In this document: one piece after another, positions 22,264 to 32,529 of the stretch
Layout of the letters: the number at the start of each line of letters is the position of its first letter
Numbering within the stretch: position 1 is the first letter of the stretch
Assembly: GCF_964204645.1 (NCBI RefSeq)
Contig: NC_134027.1
Span: 17,594,485 to 17,658,484 of the forward strand
DNA: 64,000 nucleotides
Direction: 5' to 3'
Origin: Tubulanus polymorphus
Taxonomy: Eukaryota > Nemertea > Palaeonemertea > Tubulaniformes > Tubulanidae
Notes under the pieces: model-generated
Seen by the model: only the letters and a program-made list of their open reading frames with translations
What the model was told of the DNA's origin: nothing
Databases searched by the model: none
Program-made: the position numbers and the translations under genes

Positions 22264-23626
22264 ATGAATTAATCTCGTGTAATTACTGGGTCTAAACAGC
22301 GACAAGAAACACGCAAAGCATTATCATCCATTGATAAAAGTACATCCCGAAACGCCTACAAATTACCAGAAGACCTCGAGCGTCAAACTCAACCGTAAAT
22401 CACGGATTCAGACTTACAATTAGTCCGGATCCGTCATTTACCGCGAACAATATACAGCCAACATGGTAGATGGTTGAAATCATTTTCAGCTTGAATATAT
22501 CGCATATTTATGGCGAGTTTTAGGAATTTATTGCACTATGATCCCTAAAATGAGTCAATTGATTAATTCTATTCAGAAATCAATTTACGTTGGCCTCATT
22601 TCCTGAAGATTTCTTGCTAAAATTGACGTTATATGGACAGAAATGGTAGGGATTTTCAAATGGAATTTTCCTTCCGCGTTCACTTGACGACTCGGATCGA
22701 TGACAATAGCAGCAGAGTTTATGTAATTTAAGGTGAGAATCCATTAACCAGGGAATGTCAGATATGATTTCTTGGTCTAACTGCAGTTAAGGTCACCTTT
22801 CCACTGGGTGGTGCTATGATATGAGTACATATGGTAGCAAATGAGTATTCGGCGAATGATCATTGTTGGCTACCTACTTAATGCCTAGCGTTTTTGGGGG
22901 ATACGCCTAGAATAGATTTACTAGGCCCTTAATGTAGTGTGTCAAGCCAGTGGAAAGCCTAAGTAGTAAGTAAGGGGCTGGTTTACACTCATGTATACGA
23001 CTATTTATTTCGATTACTTTCTTTCCAGCTATTCATCATGGAATGAACTGGTCACTACGGTCTTCAATTCCTTTCGATTTCAATTTATTTTATTCCTTTG
23101 CGGATTCTTGCAGCTGGTGGGAATATATTTAAACCACAGTGTGCAAATGAACGTTTCAGATCAAGCTTTTTTGTCATTGGCAGTCAAAGCCGTAACTTAT
23201 GCGCAACTGTCTCAGATGATGTAAGTACTTGACGTTTTGCGTAATTGTTTTTTTTTTCTAATGCCATGTTTACAATATTTGGATTGGTAATCAGTCGTGC
23301 TGACGTACATGCAGAATTGGATTCATTGTTATTATGGGATGATAATTCATGGGCATCAAGAGTCCTACGAAAGCTTTTAAAAGTTTATCAGAGACTTGTT
23401 TTGGACTAAACCGAATAGCCCTTAAAATACCAATTCCACATGGCTTTACGGTCTATGCTCTGCGAGACAGTAGTAATAGATTTTTCACGACAAACGCACG
23501 ATTTAAATTGGGATCCTTAGATATCTAATATTTTCTTTCACTGCTTTATTATATTATAACTGAGTAAATTTTACATTTGATTGCTTAATTACAGGCGGAA
23601 AGAGGTCAGATGGCATGAAAATCGAC
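22264..23626 (-). repeat. Repeat family A, copy 3 (minus orientation)
   Basis: Reverse complement of about 10,940-12,120 in copy 1: 'tgggtctaaacagcgacaag' at its left, 'gtagcaaatgagta' and 'gaatgaactggtcactacgg' in the middle, and 'aaagaggtcagatggcatgaaaatcgactg' at its right (23,597-23,626). It retains the segment missing from copy 2 and has the best-preserved coding-like part of the family. Confidence 0.65.
23147..23529 (+). pseudogene. Unrecognised two-exon coding segment carried by family A
   Basis: Exon 1 reads NVSDQAFLSLAVKAVTYAQL and stops being open at a GTAAGT donor (23,221). Exon 2 starts after GGTAATCAG (23,295). Splicing there joins the frame exactly (phase 2) into RADVHAELDSLLLWDDNSWA, RVLRKLLKVYQRLVLD, and after a 1-base shift LKIPIPHGFTVYALRDSSN and FFTTNARFKLGSLDI, stop at 23,527-23,529. 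Copy 1 conserves parts of this on its minus strand. The protein is not one I recognise. A spliced, protein-conserved segment inside a repeat suggests either an element gene or a captured host exon pair. Confidence 0.45.
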
Positions 23627-24312
23627 TGCGAACGCAGTCTCAAATGTTTTGTGACTTTCTCAAAATGTATCAAAAATTTAACTAATTTTTAGTTCATAAG
23701 TCCTCAAATATTCATAAATAAACAGTTAAAAATTGTTGAAACTTGTCGACTCTGCCGTAAAATCAACCTATTAACAGTCCGGAATGTGGGATAATGTCGG
23801 GCTTTAGAGAACATAATGCCCCCCGAGGTCTGCACATTTACAAAAAAGGATTACGTAAGTGATTCACGCGCAGCGCGCGATAGGCGCACAATAGAAATCT
23901 GAGCCGCTCGTTCTTTGAGTGTCACCAATTACGAGGACCGCTCTTGTGAAAATTGACCTTAGGAGGAATATTTTTTTTTTTTTTTTTTGATTTAAGATGG
24001 CGGATAGCTGGTAGTACGATGTAGATCTCTCCTACAAAAATTATTTTCTGTGGTTCCTACACCACCCATACTCTTCTGGACTATAACGGACCAAAAGTCT
24101 ACACAAAAGTGTGTGAGCTCAGATAACTTTTGCTGAGCTACGCCTTCAGAAAACAAGTAGTTTGAATACTTTGAACATTTCAAAATCTAGTAAAGCTGGT
24201 ACGTAGTATATTTGACAAAATTTGCTAACTAAACTTCTCGACCGTAACCGCGTGATCGTGAGAAAATCGTCACGCATGGAATACGTCAACAACAACATAA
24301 TCGATCGACATA
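23627..24312 (+). other. Spacer and probable LINE 5' untranslated region
   Basis: No coding sequence supported. The part from about 23,990 ('aagatggcgg...') to 24,312 directly precedes LINE ORF1 and may be its 5' UTR. A T-run lies at 23,971-23,988. Confidence 0.35.
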
Positions 24313-24928
24313 ATGGCGAACAACATGAACGTAACTCCCGACAATAGAGCTACCGACCCCAGGCCAGGGGATAAACGACGCGTTCTCCACCGAAGTCCCG
24401 AATTATGCGACGGTGGGTCACTTGACTACCTAGACATTGAAACAGGAAGTATAATCACCTGCCATGTAATTAACGATCCGTGTAAGAGCTGTCAAAAACT
24501 CGAATCCAAAATTGACCAAATGTTCTAAACTCTCTTAGACAAGATGAGCGTTCTCCCGGACGTACACAGCAAAATAAACGATATATCCAGTTCGATGGCC
24601 AATCTCTCGGAAAGGGTGTTAAAGGTTGAAAATGAAATCACGGCGACAAAAAACTCTGTGATCAATACCCGTGTCGAAAACGATATAATCCTTCGAGATA
24701 TGCGAGAAAATACAGACACACTTCAATCCATCTGAAAAGAAAATCAAAAACTAACTTCCCGCTTAAATTCTCTCGAGAATTACAATTGACGAGAAAATCT
24801 CATCATTTACGGTGTACCGGAATCAACAGACGAAAATCAACCTGAAAACTGCGACGAAATCGTACGAAAAATCATCAAAGACTACGAACTAGGGATTACG
24901 AATCCCAACGAGATTTGCCTACAACGCG
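24313..24928 (+). pseudogene. LINE ORF1 (coiled-coil, RNA-binding type), cut by the Polinton
   Basis: It starts MANNMNVTPDNRATD. A CXXC pair (PCKSCQKLE), a heptad-rich coiled coil (about residues 75-170) and the start of an RRM-like domain (NLIIYGVPESTDENQPEN, the block typical of L1-type ORF1 proteins) are visible. The frame is unbroken across the region except for three in-frame stops (24,526, 24,733 and about 24,787). It ends abruptly after EICLQR at the Polinton boundary. About 100-150 residues of the usual C-terminus are missing. ORF2 of what is probably the same LINE resumes at 39,686 on the other side of the Polinton. Confidence 0.7.
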
Positions 24929-25117
24929 AGTAATAGGGGAATGTGGCTTTCATACCAAAGGTCGAAAGGTCGAGCTCGTAAAAAATGAAAATAACAATAA
25001 TTTCCAGTTGAATTAGTCGCGCACACTCCTAATTCAACTAGAATTTATAGTTATTTTCATTTTTTACTCACTCACCCTTTTAACCTTTGATATGAAAGCC
25101 ACATTCCCCTATTACTC
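24929..25117. repeat. Foldback at the Polinton left end
   Basis: AGTAATAGGGGAATGTGGCT begins the interval, and its reverse complement ends it (...CCACATTCCCCTATTACT). The arms are about 90 bp, with a small inner palindrome AGTTGAATTAG..CTAATTCAACT. A diverged partial copy of the arm (GGTTTCAAGCCAGAGGTCGA) follows at 25,184-25,203. Polinton ends usually start AG and end CT, which this matches; alternatively it is an independent 189-bp foldback element at the junction. Confidence 0.65.
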
Positions 25118-25368
25118 TTAAAATATTCATTTACATGGATAAAATATATATGAATAACATATAAAAGTAATTAGAAAAGTGGGGTTTCAAGCCAGAGGTC
25201 GAAGGTCGAGCTCTTATAGAATAGATATATAGATATATTTTAAACATATTTCAATATTTATATTTGTATGAGTTAGATTTTTAAACATTAAAAGTTTTAG
25301 TAAAGTGTGATTGAAATAATTCATATATATATATATACATGAATAACATATAAATGAATAAAATATAA

Positions 25369-28300
25369 ATGAATAAAATGTGTAAAATCAATTTAAAAAA
25401 AAAATTTAGTATTAAAATGGAAACAAATAAGTACTACTGTTCAACATGTAAAATCAATATAGATAAATCCCATAAATCAAGACACAATAAAACTAAAAAA
25501 CATTTAGAGAATAAATTGAAATTAGAATATGAAGATGATATATTAGAATCTAAATTAGATGAATTAAATAATGAAAAAGAAATATATAAATGTGATACAT
25601 GTAATCAATCATTCAGTGATAAAAGATATTATAATGAACATTTAAAATCTAAAAGTCATATTAGAAATATGAATAATGATATTTTAGGTGAAGATTATTT
25701 TGATAATGATAATGATAACGATAAGAAACATAAGACAATTAAAAGAATAAGAAATAAATTAAACAATAAAAGACCATACATGGAAGATGTAAGAAATTAT
25801 ATTAATTCATTAGGTAATAAAGAAGATATAGAGATAACCGAAGCATTTAAAAGTGATATTGGTCCAGCTGCTATTGAGTTTAAATTTCATAAAGGAAAAA
25901 CATTAGAAGAAAATAAAAAACATTTAGAAAATATGAAAAATATTATAAAAATAATCACTGATGTTGAATACCCTAAAATTAGTATATCAGTTAAAGTAAA
26001 GTTTATAAAATCTGAAGATAAACCAATATATAATATAAATTCTCATTCACAACATATTATAACTAAACAACATATAGATGATAAATTAGATAAATGTTAT
26101 AATGAAGTAAAAACTAAAATAGAAGAGAAATATTTTGAAGGATCTGGTTTAATATTTGATGAAATAATATTTATGACTTTACATGTGTATAACACAAAAT
26201 ATAATAAGTTAACTAAATCAAAACCAATAGATGAAATGTATCATATTATAAAGAACCAGATATTGAAGCATCGAGTTATATTAAACTACCATTTAAAACT
26301 AATGCTGTTATAAATGTACAAAATTTTGATGATAAATGTTTTCTATGGACAATTATAAGTTGCTTACATCAAACAGAAGATATTACACATAGTTTTAGAT
26401 TAACAAATTATAAACAATTTGAAAATAATTATAACATAGATAAGTATCCAGTTAGAATTAAAAATATCCCAAAAATAGAAAGAGATAATAATTTAAGAAT
26501 AAATGTATTTGATTTAATCAAATTACCAAAAACAAAAGGCAACAATATCAAACATTCTACATTAGAACCTTTATACCTATCAAAAGATTATGATTCAAAT
26601 GATGTTATAGATATATTATATTATGAAAATCATTATATGTGGATTAAACAAATCGATTTATTCTTTAGAACAGAAAGTGATCATCATCGTAAAATTTATC
26701 TATGTAGAAAATGTTTACATAAATTCAGTAATGAAAGTACATTATTAAATCATAAACAATTATGTGATAATCATGATTATTGTAAATTAGTTTTACCAAA
26801 TGAAAAGGATAAAATATTAGAATTCAAAAAATATGATTACAAAAATTAAGTACCATTTGTAATATATGGAGATTTTGAATCATTAAATAAAGAATTAACT
26901 GATCAAGATAGAAAAGAAATATATTATAAAAGAAAGAAATTAAATTCTAATGAAAATGATTTTTCAGATGAACCACCAAAAACAAATACAATTTGCTTTC
27001 GGGTTATATATAAAATCTGATTATCCAGAACTAATTGAAAGTGAATATTATCATTATAGAAATGAAAATGTTATCAATCATTTTTGTGACTTATTAATTG
27101 AATATGAAATAAGATTTAGTAAATTATTGAATACAAATATAGAAATTATAATGACAGAAGAAGATAAAGAAGAATTTGTGTTTTCAGGTAAATGTTATTA
27201 TTGTGAAAAGATATTTAATTATAAAGATAAAAAAGTAAGAGACCATGATCATTTGAATGGAAAGTTTAGCGGTGCTACATGAGAATTGTAACTTACAAGC
27301 CAAAAAAGTAAATTTTTTTCCAGTTATATTTCATGATCTATCAGGATATGATGCACATTTATTTATCAAACAGTTATGCCATAAAATAGAAGAAATTAAT
27401 AATGAAATAGAAAGATTAAATTCAAATAGATCAAAAGATAAAATACCAACTTATAAATTTAAAATGTTAGCTAGAACATCTGAGAATTATATATCATTCC
27501 AATTTGGTTGCCTAAGATTTATAGATTCATATAGATTTTTAAATAGTTCATTAGATAATTTATCAAAATCATTAGTTGATGATGAATTAAAGATATTAAA
27601 ACAACACTATCCAATTAATGATGATTTCCAATTAATGAGATATAAAGGAGCGATTCCATATTCATTCTATAAAAATCATAATGATTTTAACATAACTGAA
27701 TTATTGAAAGAACAATTCTATGATGAATTAAAAAATGAATATGTTAAAGATGAAGTATATAATAGAACATTGAATATTTGGAATCATTTTGGAATGAAAA
27801 ATCATGGACAATTAGTAGATTTATATTTAAAATCAGATGTATTATTATTATCGGATATATTTGAAAGGTTTAGATATGTAAACCTAAAATATTTTAATAT
27901 TGATCCTTGTCATTGTTATTCATCACCAGGTTTAACTTGGGACTGTGGTTTAAAATTTACAGATATAAAAATGGATTTGTTAACAAATATAGATCAATTA
28001 TTATTATTTGAAAAATCTATAAGAGGAGGAGTTTCAGGTGTATTAGGTGATAGATATTTCAATGTAAATGGTAATCCTGGATATAAATTATTATATATAG
28101 ATGCAAATAATCTATATGGTTCGGCAATGATAGAACCACAACCTTATGGAGTGTTTGAAATAAGTGAAGTTTTACAACATGAAAATAATGATAAATTTGA
28201 TTGGAAGAAAAGAATCCTAGATATTGCAGATGATTCAGATACTAGTCACTTCTTTGTTGTAGATTTAGAATATCCTGAACATATAAAATTTAAATCTAGA

Positions 28301-29364
28301 AATCTAGCATACTGTCCCGAACATAAAACTGTAACTCATGAAGAATTATCAAATTATCAAAAAAGAATTAAACCCGAAAATCATATTCATACAGAAAAGT
28401 TAATGGTAACTCAAGAATAGAAATATAATTATGTAGTACATTATAGAATGTTGAAGTTTTATTTGAACCAAGGAATGGTTCTAAAAAAAGTACATAGATA
28501 TATTTCATTTAGTCAATCTAAATGGTTAGAAAAATATATAGATTTTAACACCAAACAGAGAACTAAAGCTAAAACTGATTTCGAGAAAGATTTCTTCAAG
28601 TTAATGAATAATGCATTCTATGGTAAGACTTGTGAGAATATTAGAAATAAAAATGATATTGAGTTAGTTAGTAATGGTAAAAGGATAAGGCATTTACAAA
28701 CATATCCCAAGTTCTTAGGTAACAGAATATTTGATGAAAATTTAGCTGCAGTTAAAATGAGAAGTACTTCTATGAAATTTAATAAACCAATCTATGTTGG
28801 TGCTTCAGTTTTAGAAATATCAAAATTACTAATGTATGAATTCTATTATAATGTATTACAACCTCATTTTGGAGAAAAACATATAGAAATCATATATTTT
28901 GATACTGACAGTTACATTTTAAAGATTAAAACTAATAATCTAACAAATGATTTAAAAACATTAAAACATCATTTCGACTTTAGTAATTATCCAAAAGATA
29001 ATGAATTGTTTAGCAATGTTAATAAGAAGCAGCCCGGGAAGTTTAAGGATGAATTAGGTGGTGAAGAAATGATAGAGTTCATTGGTATTAGATCTAAAAT
29101 GTATTCATATAAAACTAAAGAACATGAAGCTAAAAAGTTAAAAGGAATTACTAAAAGTGTAGTAGAAAAGAATATTCATTTCAAAGATTATATCAATTGT
29201 ATATTCAATGAAGAAGTTAGAAAACATAAGATGAAAGATCAGAAGATCACGAAATGTTTATTAAAGAAATAGAAAAGATAAGTCTAAACCCATTTGATGA
29301 TGAAAGATATATTTTAGATGATGGAATTCATACAGTTGCATATGGTTGCAATTTAGATGAATAA
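25369..29364 (+). pseudogene. polB: Protein-primed DNA polymerase B of the Polinton, broken
   Basis: Replicates the element. The likely start is the Met at 25,417, just before a C2H2 finger (YYCSTCKINI..H..H); a second finger (YKCDTCNQSFSDK) follows. After a frameshift near 26,300 come NFDDKCFLWTII and a third finger (YLCRKCLHKFSNE). A stop (26,847-26,849) precedes the exonuclease motif VPFVIYGDFES. More lesions fall near 26,950 and 27,270. Then HENCNLQ and FFPVIFHDLSGYDAHLFIK, motif A DANNLYGSAM (about 28,100), an in-frame TAG at 28,418, motif B NNAFYGKTC, motif C YFDTDSYI (about 28,905), KQPGKFKDE, and after a final frameshift near 29,240 the usual ending NPFDDERYILDDG. All catalytic motifs survive but lie in six or seven pieces. 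The full span is about 1,310 codons, normal for this family. Confidence 0.9.
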
Positions 29365-29455
29365 TTAAAATTTAAAAGAGAAGAAACAAAAGAAAATGAG
29401 ATTATGAAAAGGATTCTAACGTGTTAATCAATTTTAATACAAATATGTATTATAA

Positions 29456-29809
29456 ATGGAGAGTAAACAAGCAAACCGTGAGAACAACAAATTATTTCTA
29501 GATAGAATAAAAAATACTTCAAATGTTAAATCAGTAGATTATAAATTTAAGAAGTTAAAAGAATTAACAATCCATAAGAAATATCTAATTACAAATATTG
29601 ATACAGTTACTAACAAATATGGAGATAAATTAGTTATACACTTAGAATATGAAGGATTAAAAGGAAATACATATAAATTCAGGACATATTTACCTGATAG
29701 ATTTCATAGATTATCAAGTGAAGATTTAGAAGAATTATGTTTAGGTGATTTCTATTTCGTATACAAAGGTAAGAATGAAAAAGGGCACCATGAAATAGAT
29801 TTCGAATAA
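29456..29809 (+). CDS. Putative OB-fold nucleic-acid-binding protein, 117 aa
   Basis: Intact. It starts with MESKQANRENNKLFLD. The core reads LKELTIHKKYLITNIDTV, then TNKYGDKLVIHLE and TYLPDRFHRLS. A block of the form 'L..G..Y.I..I..V.TKYG..L.V.L...FLP.RF' is common in small proteins of invertebrate transposons and viruses, usually read as an OB-like single-stranded-DNA-binding fold; this is family knowledge plus inference. It sits 92 bases after the polymerase and 14 bases before the next gene, which suits a replication accessory role. Confidence 0.5.
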   Translation: MESKQANRENNKLFLDRIKNTSNVKSVDYKFKKLKELTIHKKYLITNIDTVTNKYGDKLVIHLEYEGLKGNTYKFRTYLPDRFHRLSSEDLEELCLGDFYFVYKGKNEKGHHEIDFE

Positions 29810-29823
29810 AATATGTAAAATAA

Positions 29824-30581
29824 ATGGTAGAATTAAAAGAATATAGAATAGATGTTGATTCTAGAAAACTTACAAATTACAAATCTCATAATTTACTAGT
29901 ACAATTAGATAGAGAATTTAAGAATTGTGTTGATTTAAAATTAGTAAATGTAAGTTTATGTAATTCTTTTTATAATGTATCGAGTAAAACTATTGATCAT
30001 AATATTTTTTTAATTCATTTTAGAAATATAAATAAATGGTTTCATCTAATTTTAAAACCAGGATTATATAATTTAGAAACACTAGCTCAAGAAATTAATA
30101 GAAGAGCACGGTTAAAAATTAGAAGTGAAGATAAATTTTTAATTAGATTTATAAAAAGTGATAGCACAAATAAAATTAAAATAAAGTTACATGATGAAAG
30201 TCAACATTCATTTATGGTGAGAAAACCATTGGCTAAATTGCTAGGAATTGCACCAAATATTGTTACAGGAAACGTAGATGGTAATTCGAAATATAATGCC
30301 TTTTTCACACTTGTATATTTATTGCAATTTAATTAATGCTACAAAAAAATTTCGAAGCAACTAAAGATATAACTTGTAATTCTAGTATATTAAATATACC
30401 ATTACAAAATGTTAAAAAATTTGGAACACAAATTAATTATAATTTAGCTGAATGTGATTTTAAACCTTGTATTTCACGATTTAACAATTTTAAATTAGAA
30501 ATAAGAAATCATAATGGTTATTTAATTGATTTGAATAACTTTCCTATAATTTATGAATTAATTATAAGATGTAAAGAGTAA
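29824..30581 (+). pseudogene. Putative penton (minor capsid) protein, split
   Basis: Two open frames, 170 and 81 aa, meet at TAATG (30,334-30,338). The first begins MVELKEYRIDVDSRKLTNY and has alternating beta-type segments (DLKLVNVSLCNSFYNV, KWFHLILKPGLYNLETLAQE). The second has NVKKFGTQINYNLAEC and ends FKLEIRNHNGYLIDLNNFP. The summed length of about 250 aa and the beta-rich layout fit the single jelly-roll penton protein of Polintons. A frameshift between the halves is the simplest reading; two stop-start-coupled genes is the alternative. The assignment is by position and pattern only. Confidence 0.5.
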
Positions 30582-30597
30582 TTTTTTCACTATATAA

Positions 30598-30942
30598 ATG
30601 AATATAACTGTTGGATCGAGTAAATGTTTTGGATTTGGTTTTAAACATGAGAAAGAAATGAAATTTAACGTTAATGATGTAATAACACATATTAAAAATA
30701 TTGCATTTTCTAATGAAACAACATTTGAGTATGAAAAAACAATAGATAAAGAAACTTTTAATGTAGAAAAGATTACCGAGTCTTTAAGATTTTATGAATT
30801 AGATGAAGATTTTATAATTGATGATATTAAAAGAATAATAACTGAAATATATGAAAATGAACCTAATAATACTATAAATGTTGAAATAATCATAAATAAG
30901 ATAACTAAATATTTTGAAGATAGTAATTTTTTTTATAAATAA
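30598..30942 (+). CDS. Unknown Polinton protein, 114 aa
   Basis: Intact frame starting MNITVGSSKCFGFGFKHEKE. It is rich in Lys, Glu, Ile and Asn with predicted helices toward the C-terminus (DDIKRIITEIYENE). No membrane segment and no motif I recognise. It follows the penton-like gene by 16 bases and abuts the next gene without a gap (TAA then ATG). Confidence 0.5.
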   Translation: MNITVGSSKCFGFGFKHEKEMKFNVNDVITHIKNIAFSNETTFEYEKTIDKETFNVEKITESLRFYELDEDFIIDDIKRIITEIYENEPNNTINVEIIINKITKYFEDSNFFYK

Positions 30943-31164
30943 ATGAGTGATAATAAGTGGATAATAACTGGTTTATATAATGGAGCATTATTATCAGTTG
31001 GAACTGTTGGTTATACAATGGTATTAAAAAAAGTATTTAAAATGGGAAGTGTTAATGTTGATAGATTTGATATAAATGATATTTTAAAATTAACATTAGC
31101 AGTTACTTTATCTAATTTAACTATTGATTATTTGGAAAAACAAAAATATATTCCTCCTATATAA
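30943..31164 (+). CDS. Small membrane protein, 73 aa
   Basis: Intact, directly abutting the preceding stop codon. It has one clear hydrophobic segment (LYNGALLSVGTVGYTMVL) after a short polar N-terminus and a second weaker one (ILKLTLAVTLSNLTIDYL), then a polar tail ending PPI. Small membrane proteins are regular members of Polinton gene clusters; the function is unknown. The even, undamaged frame contrasts with the broken large genes. Confidence 0.6.
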   Translation: MSDNKWIITGLYNGALLSVGTVGYTMVLKKVFKMGSVNVDRFDINDILKLTLAVTLSNLTIDYLEKQKYIPPI

Positions 31165-31188
31165 ATGCGTAATTATTTTACTAAATAA

Positions 31189-31530
31189 ATGGCTTCTGTA
31201 GTTATAACTATTATAGGATCGGCAATTGTTAACGCTTTAGCATTTGGTGGTGGATATTTATTTAAACATGTTGATAAAAATGGTACATTATCAGAACAAA
31301 AAAGACATAACTTAGCATTAGAGAAATATAATAAAGCTGCAGAAGAATATAGAGAAAAGAGGCAAAACTATATGGATTATATGAACAAGGAATTATATGA
31401 TCAGAAGATTTCACATAGAGATTTTCAATCAGTTGATGATGCAATGAGTTTATATAACGCGGTAACAAATAAAGAAAAATTACATCTACATAAACCTACA
31501 ATATCAGATTATTATATGTTTAAAAAGTAA
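31189..31530 (+). CDS. Membrane-anchored coiled-coil protein, 113 aa
   Basis: Intact. A hydrophobic N-terminal segment (VVITIIGSAIVNALAFGGGY) is followed by a charged helical region (KRHNLALEKYNKAAEEYREK) and a polar C-terminus. The pattern of a membrane anchor followed by 'KRHN.A.EK...A...Y...R' is one I associate with cnidarian and other invertebrate Polintons; the function is not known. It lies in the run of small genes between penton-like and capsid genes. Confidence 0.6.
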   Translation: MASVVITIIGSAIVNALAFGGGYLFKHVDKNGTLSEQKRHNLALEKYNKAAEEYREKRQNYMDYMNKELYDQKISHRDFQSVDDAMSLYNAVTNKEKLHLHKPTISDYYMFKK

Positions 31531-31543
31531 AATTATATATTAT

Positions 31544-31828
31544 TTGATTATAAGTGGTTCGGTTACAATTAGTTCTGTAATAACATTTCTAGCAATATTC
31601 AGCCCATTAACACCTTTAGCTATATCAATTGGTGTGTTAGGATTAATTTCAAGTGTATTAACTGGCATAAGTTCAAAATTAAATATAAAAAGTAATAAAG
31701 AAAAAATTAGAACTAATATTAAAGAAATTAGTAAATCGAAGAATACACTAGATTATATAATGAGTTTAAATGGTAATATTACAGTTGAAGAACAAGATAA
31801 ATTATTAAAAGAATTAATAAATTATTAA
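31544..31828 (+). CDS. Hydrophobic protein, start codon missing or TTG
   Basis: Open from a TTG at 31,544; there is no ATG upstream in frame after the previous gene. It contains a long hydrophobic stretch (VITFLAIFSPLTPLAISIGV and LGLISSVLTGISSKL), then a Lys/Asn-rich helix and the end LLKELINY. It is probably a two-helix hairpin membrane protein. Loss of the start codon is likely, so it may be a pseudogene. Confidence 0.5.
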   Translation: MIISGSVTISSVITFLAIFSPLTPLAISIGVLGLISSVLTGISSKLNIKSNKEKIRTNIKEISKSKNTLDYIMSLNGNITVEEQDKLLKELINY

Positions 31829-31844
31829 TTTTTTTATTATATAA

Positions 31845-32529
31845 ATGGGGTTTCCAAAAGCTTTCCAATATAATAAATCAATTAAATATAATATTCCTGC
31901 AATAGATTTTAACAAAAATATTACATATAAAAATTTAGTTTTAAATTCATTAACTAATTTAGAAATTTATGTTACTGAATCACAGTTTTTTATTTCTAAA
32001 ATGGAAAATATATTTAATACATATGAAGTTACTTTTACTCGAGATGAATATCATTTATATAAAGTAAAATCCAGAAAACATTGTAAGATATCAAAATTAT
32101 TTAGATAAATCACATATTAGATTAAATTATTGTATAGGCCCTAATCTATTAATTATTTCTAATGATTTAGTATTAAAGATGGGAAATATAATTGGTTATA
32201 ATAATCTAATTAAAACTGCAACAATAAATAATTCATTTGGATTAAATGATATAAATAAAATGATTATCACTGCCCCAAAATTAATGGAAGGTGAAAAAAA
32301 TAAAAAACATATTCAATCAACAGAAACTAAAACTAAGAATATTAAATTGGATAATGATTCTAAAATAAAAGATTACAATACATCAGAAAATATTAAAACT
32401 GATAATATTCAACATGAAATAATTAAACTAAATGATGATAATAAATCCCATGAAAATGCTAAATTAGCTTTAACTTGTATAGGAATTCTAATCGGAGGAA
32501 TATTATATTTTAAATTTTTTATTATGTAA
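31845..32529 (+). pseudogene. C-terminal-anchored Polinton protein, frameshifted
   Basis: It starts MGFPKAFQYNKSIKYNIP. The frame shifts near 32,080, after which the other frame continues QNYLDKSHIRLNYCIGPNLL into the open frame with MGNIIGYNNLIKTATINNSF. It ends with a hydrophobic segment (LALTCIGILIGGILYFKFF) at 32,527. The total is about 228 codons: a soluble beta-type N-terminal half, a Lys/Asn-rich linker and a C-terminal membrane anchor. I do not recognise the family. It abuts the next gene (TAA then ATG). Confidence 0.5.

Noticed and set aside
22991-23224. 77-codon open frame as one exon from its first Met
   Set aside because: Its first 50 residues are antisense to the LFPPAAR block; only the part from about 23,147 to the donor fits the spliced product.
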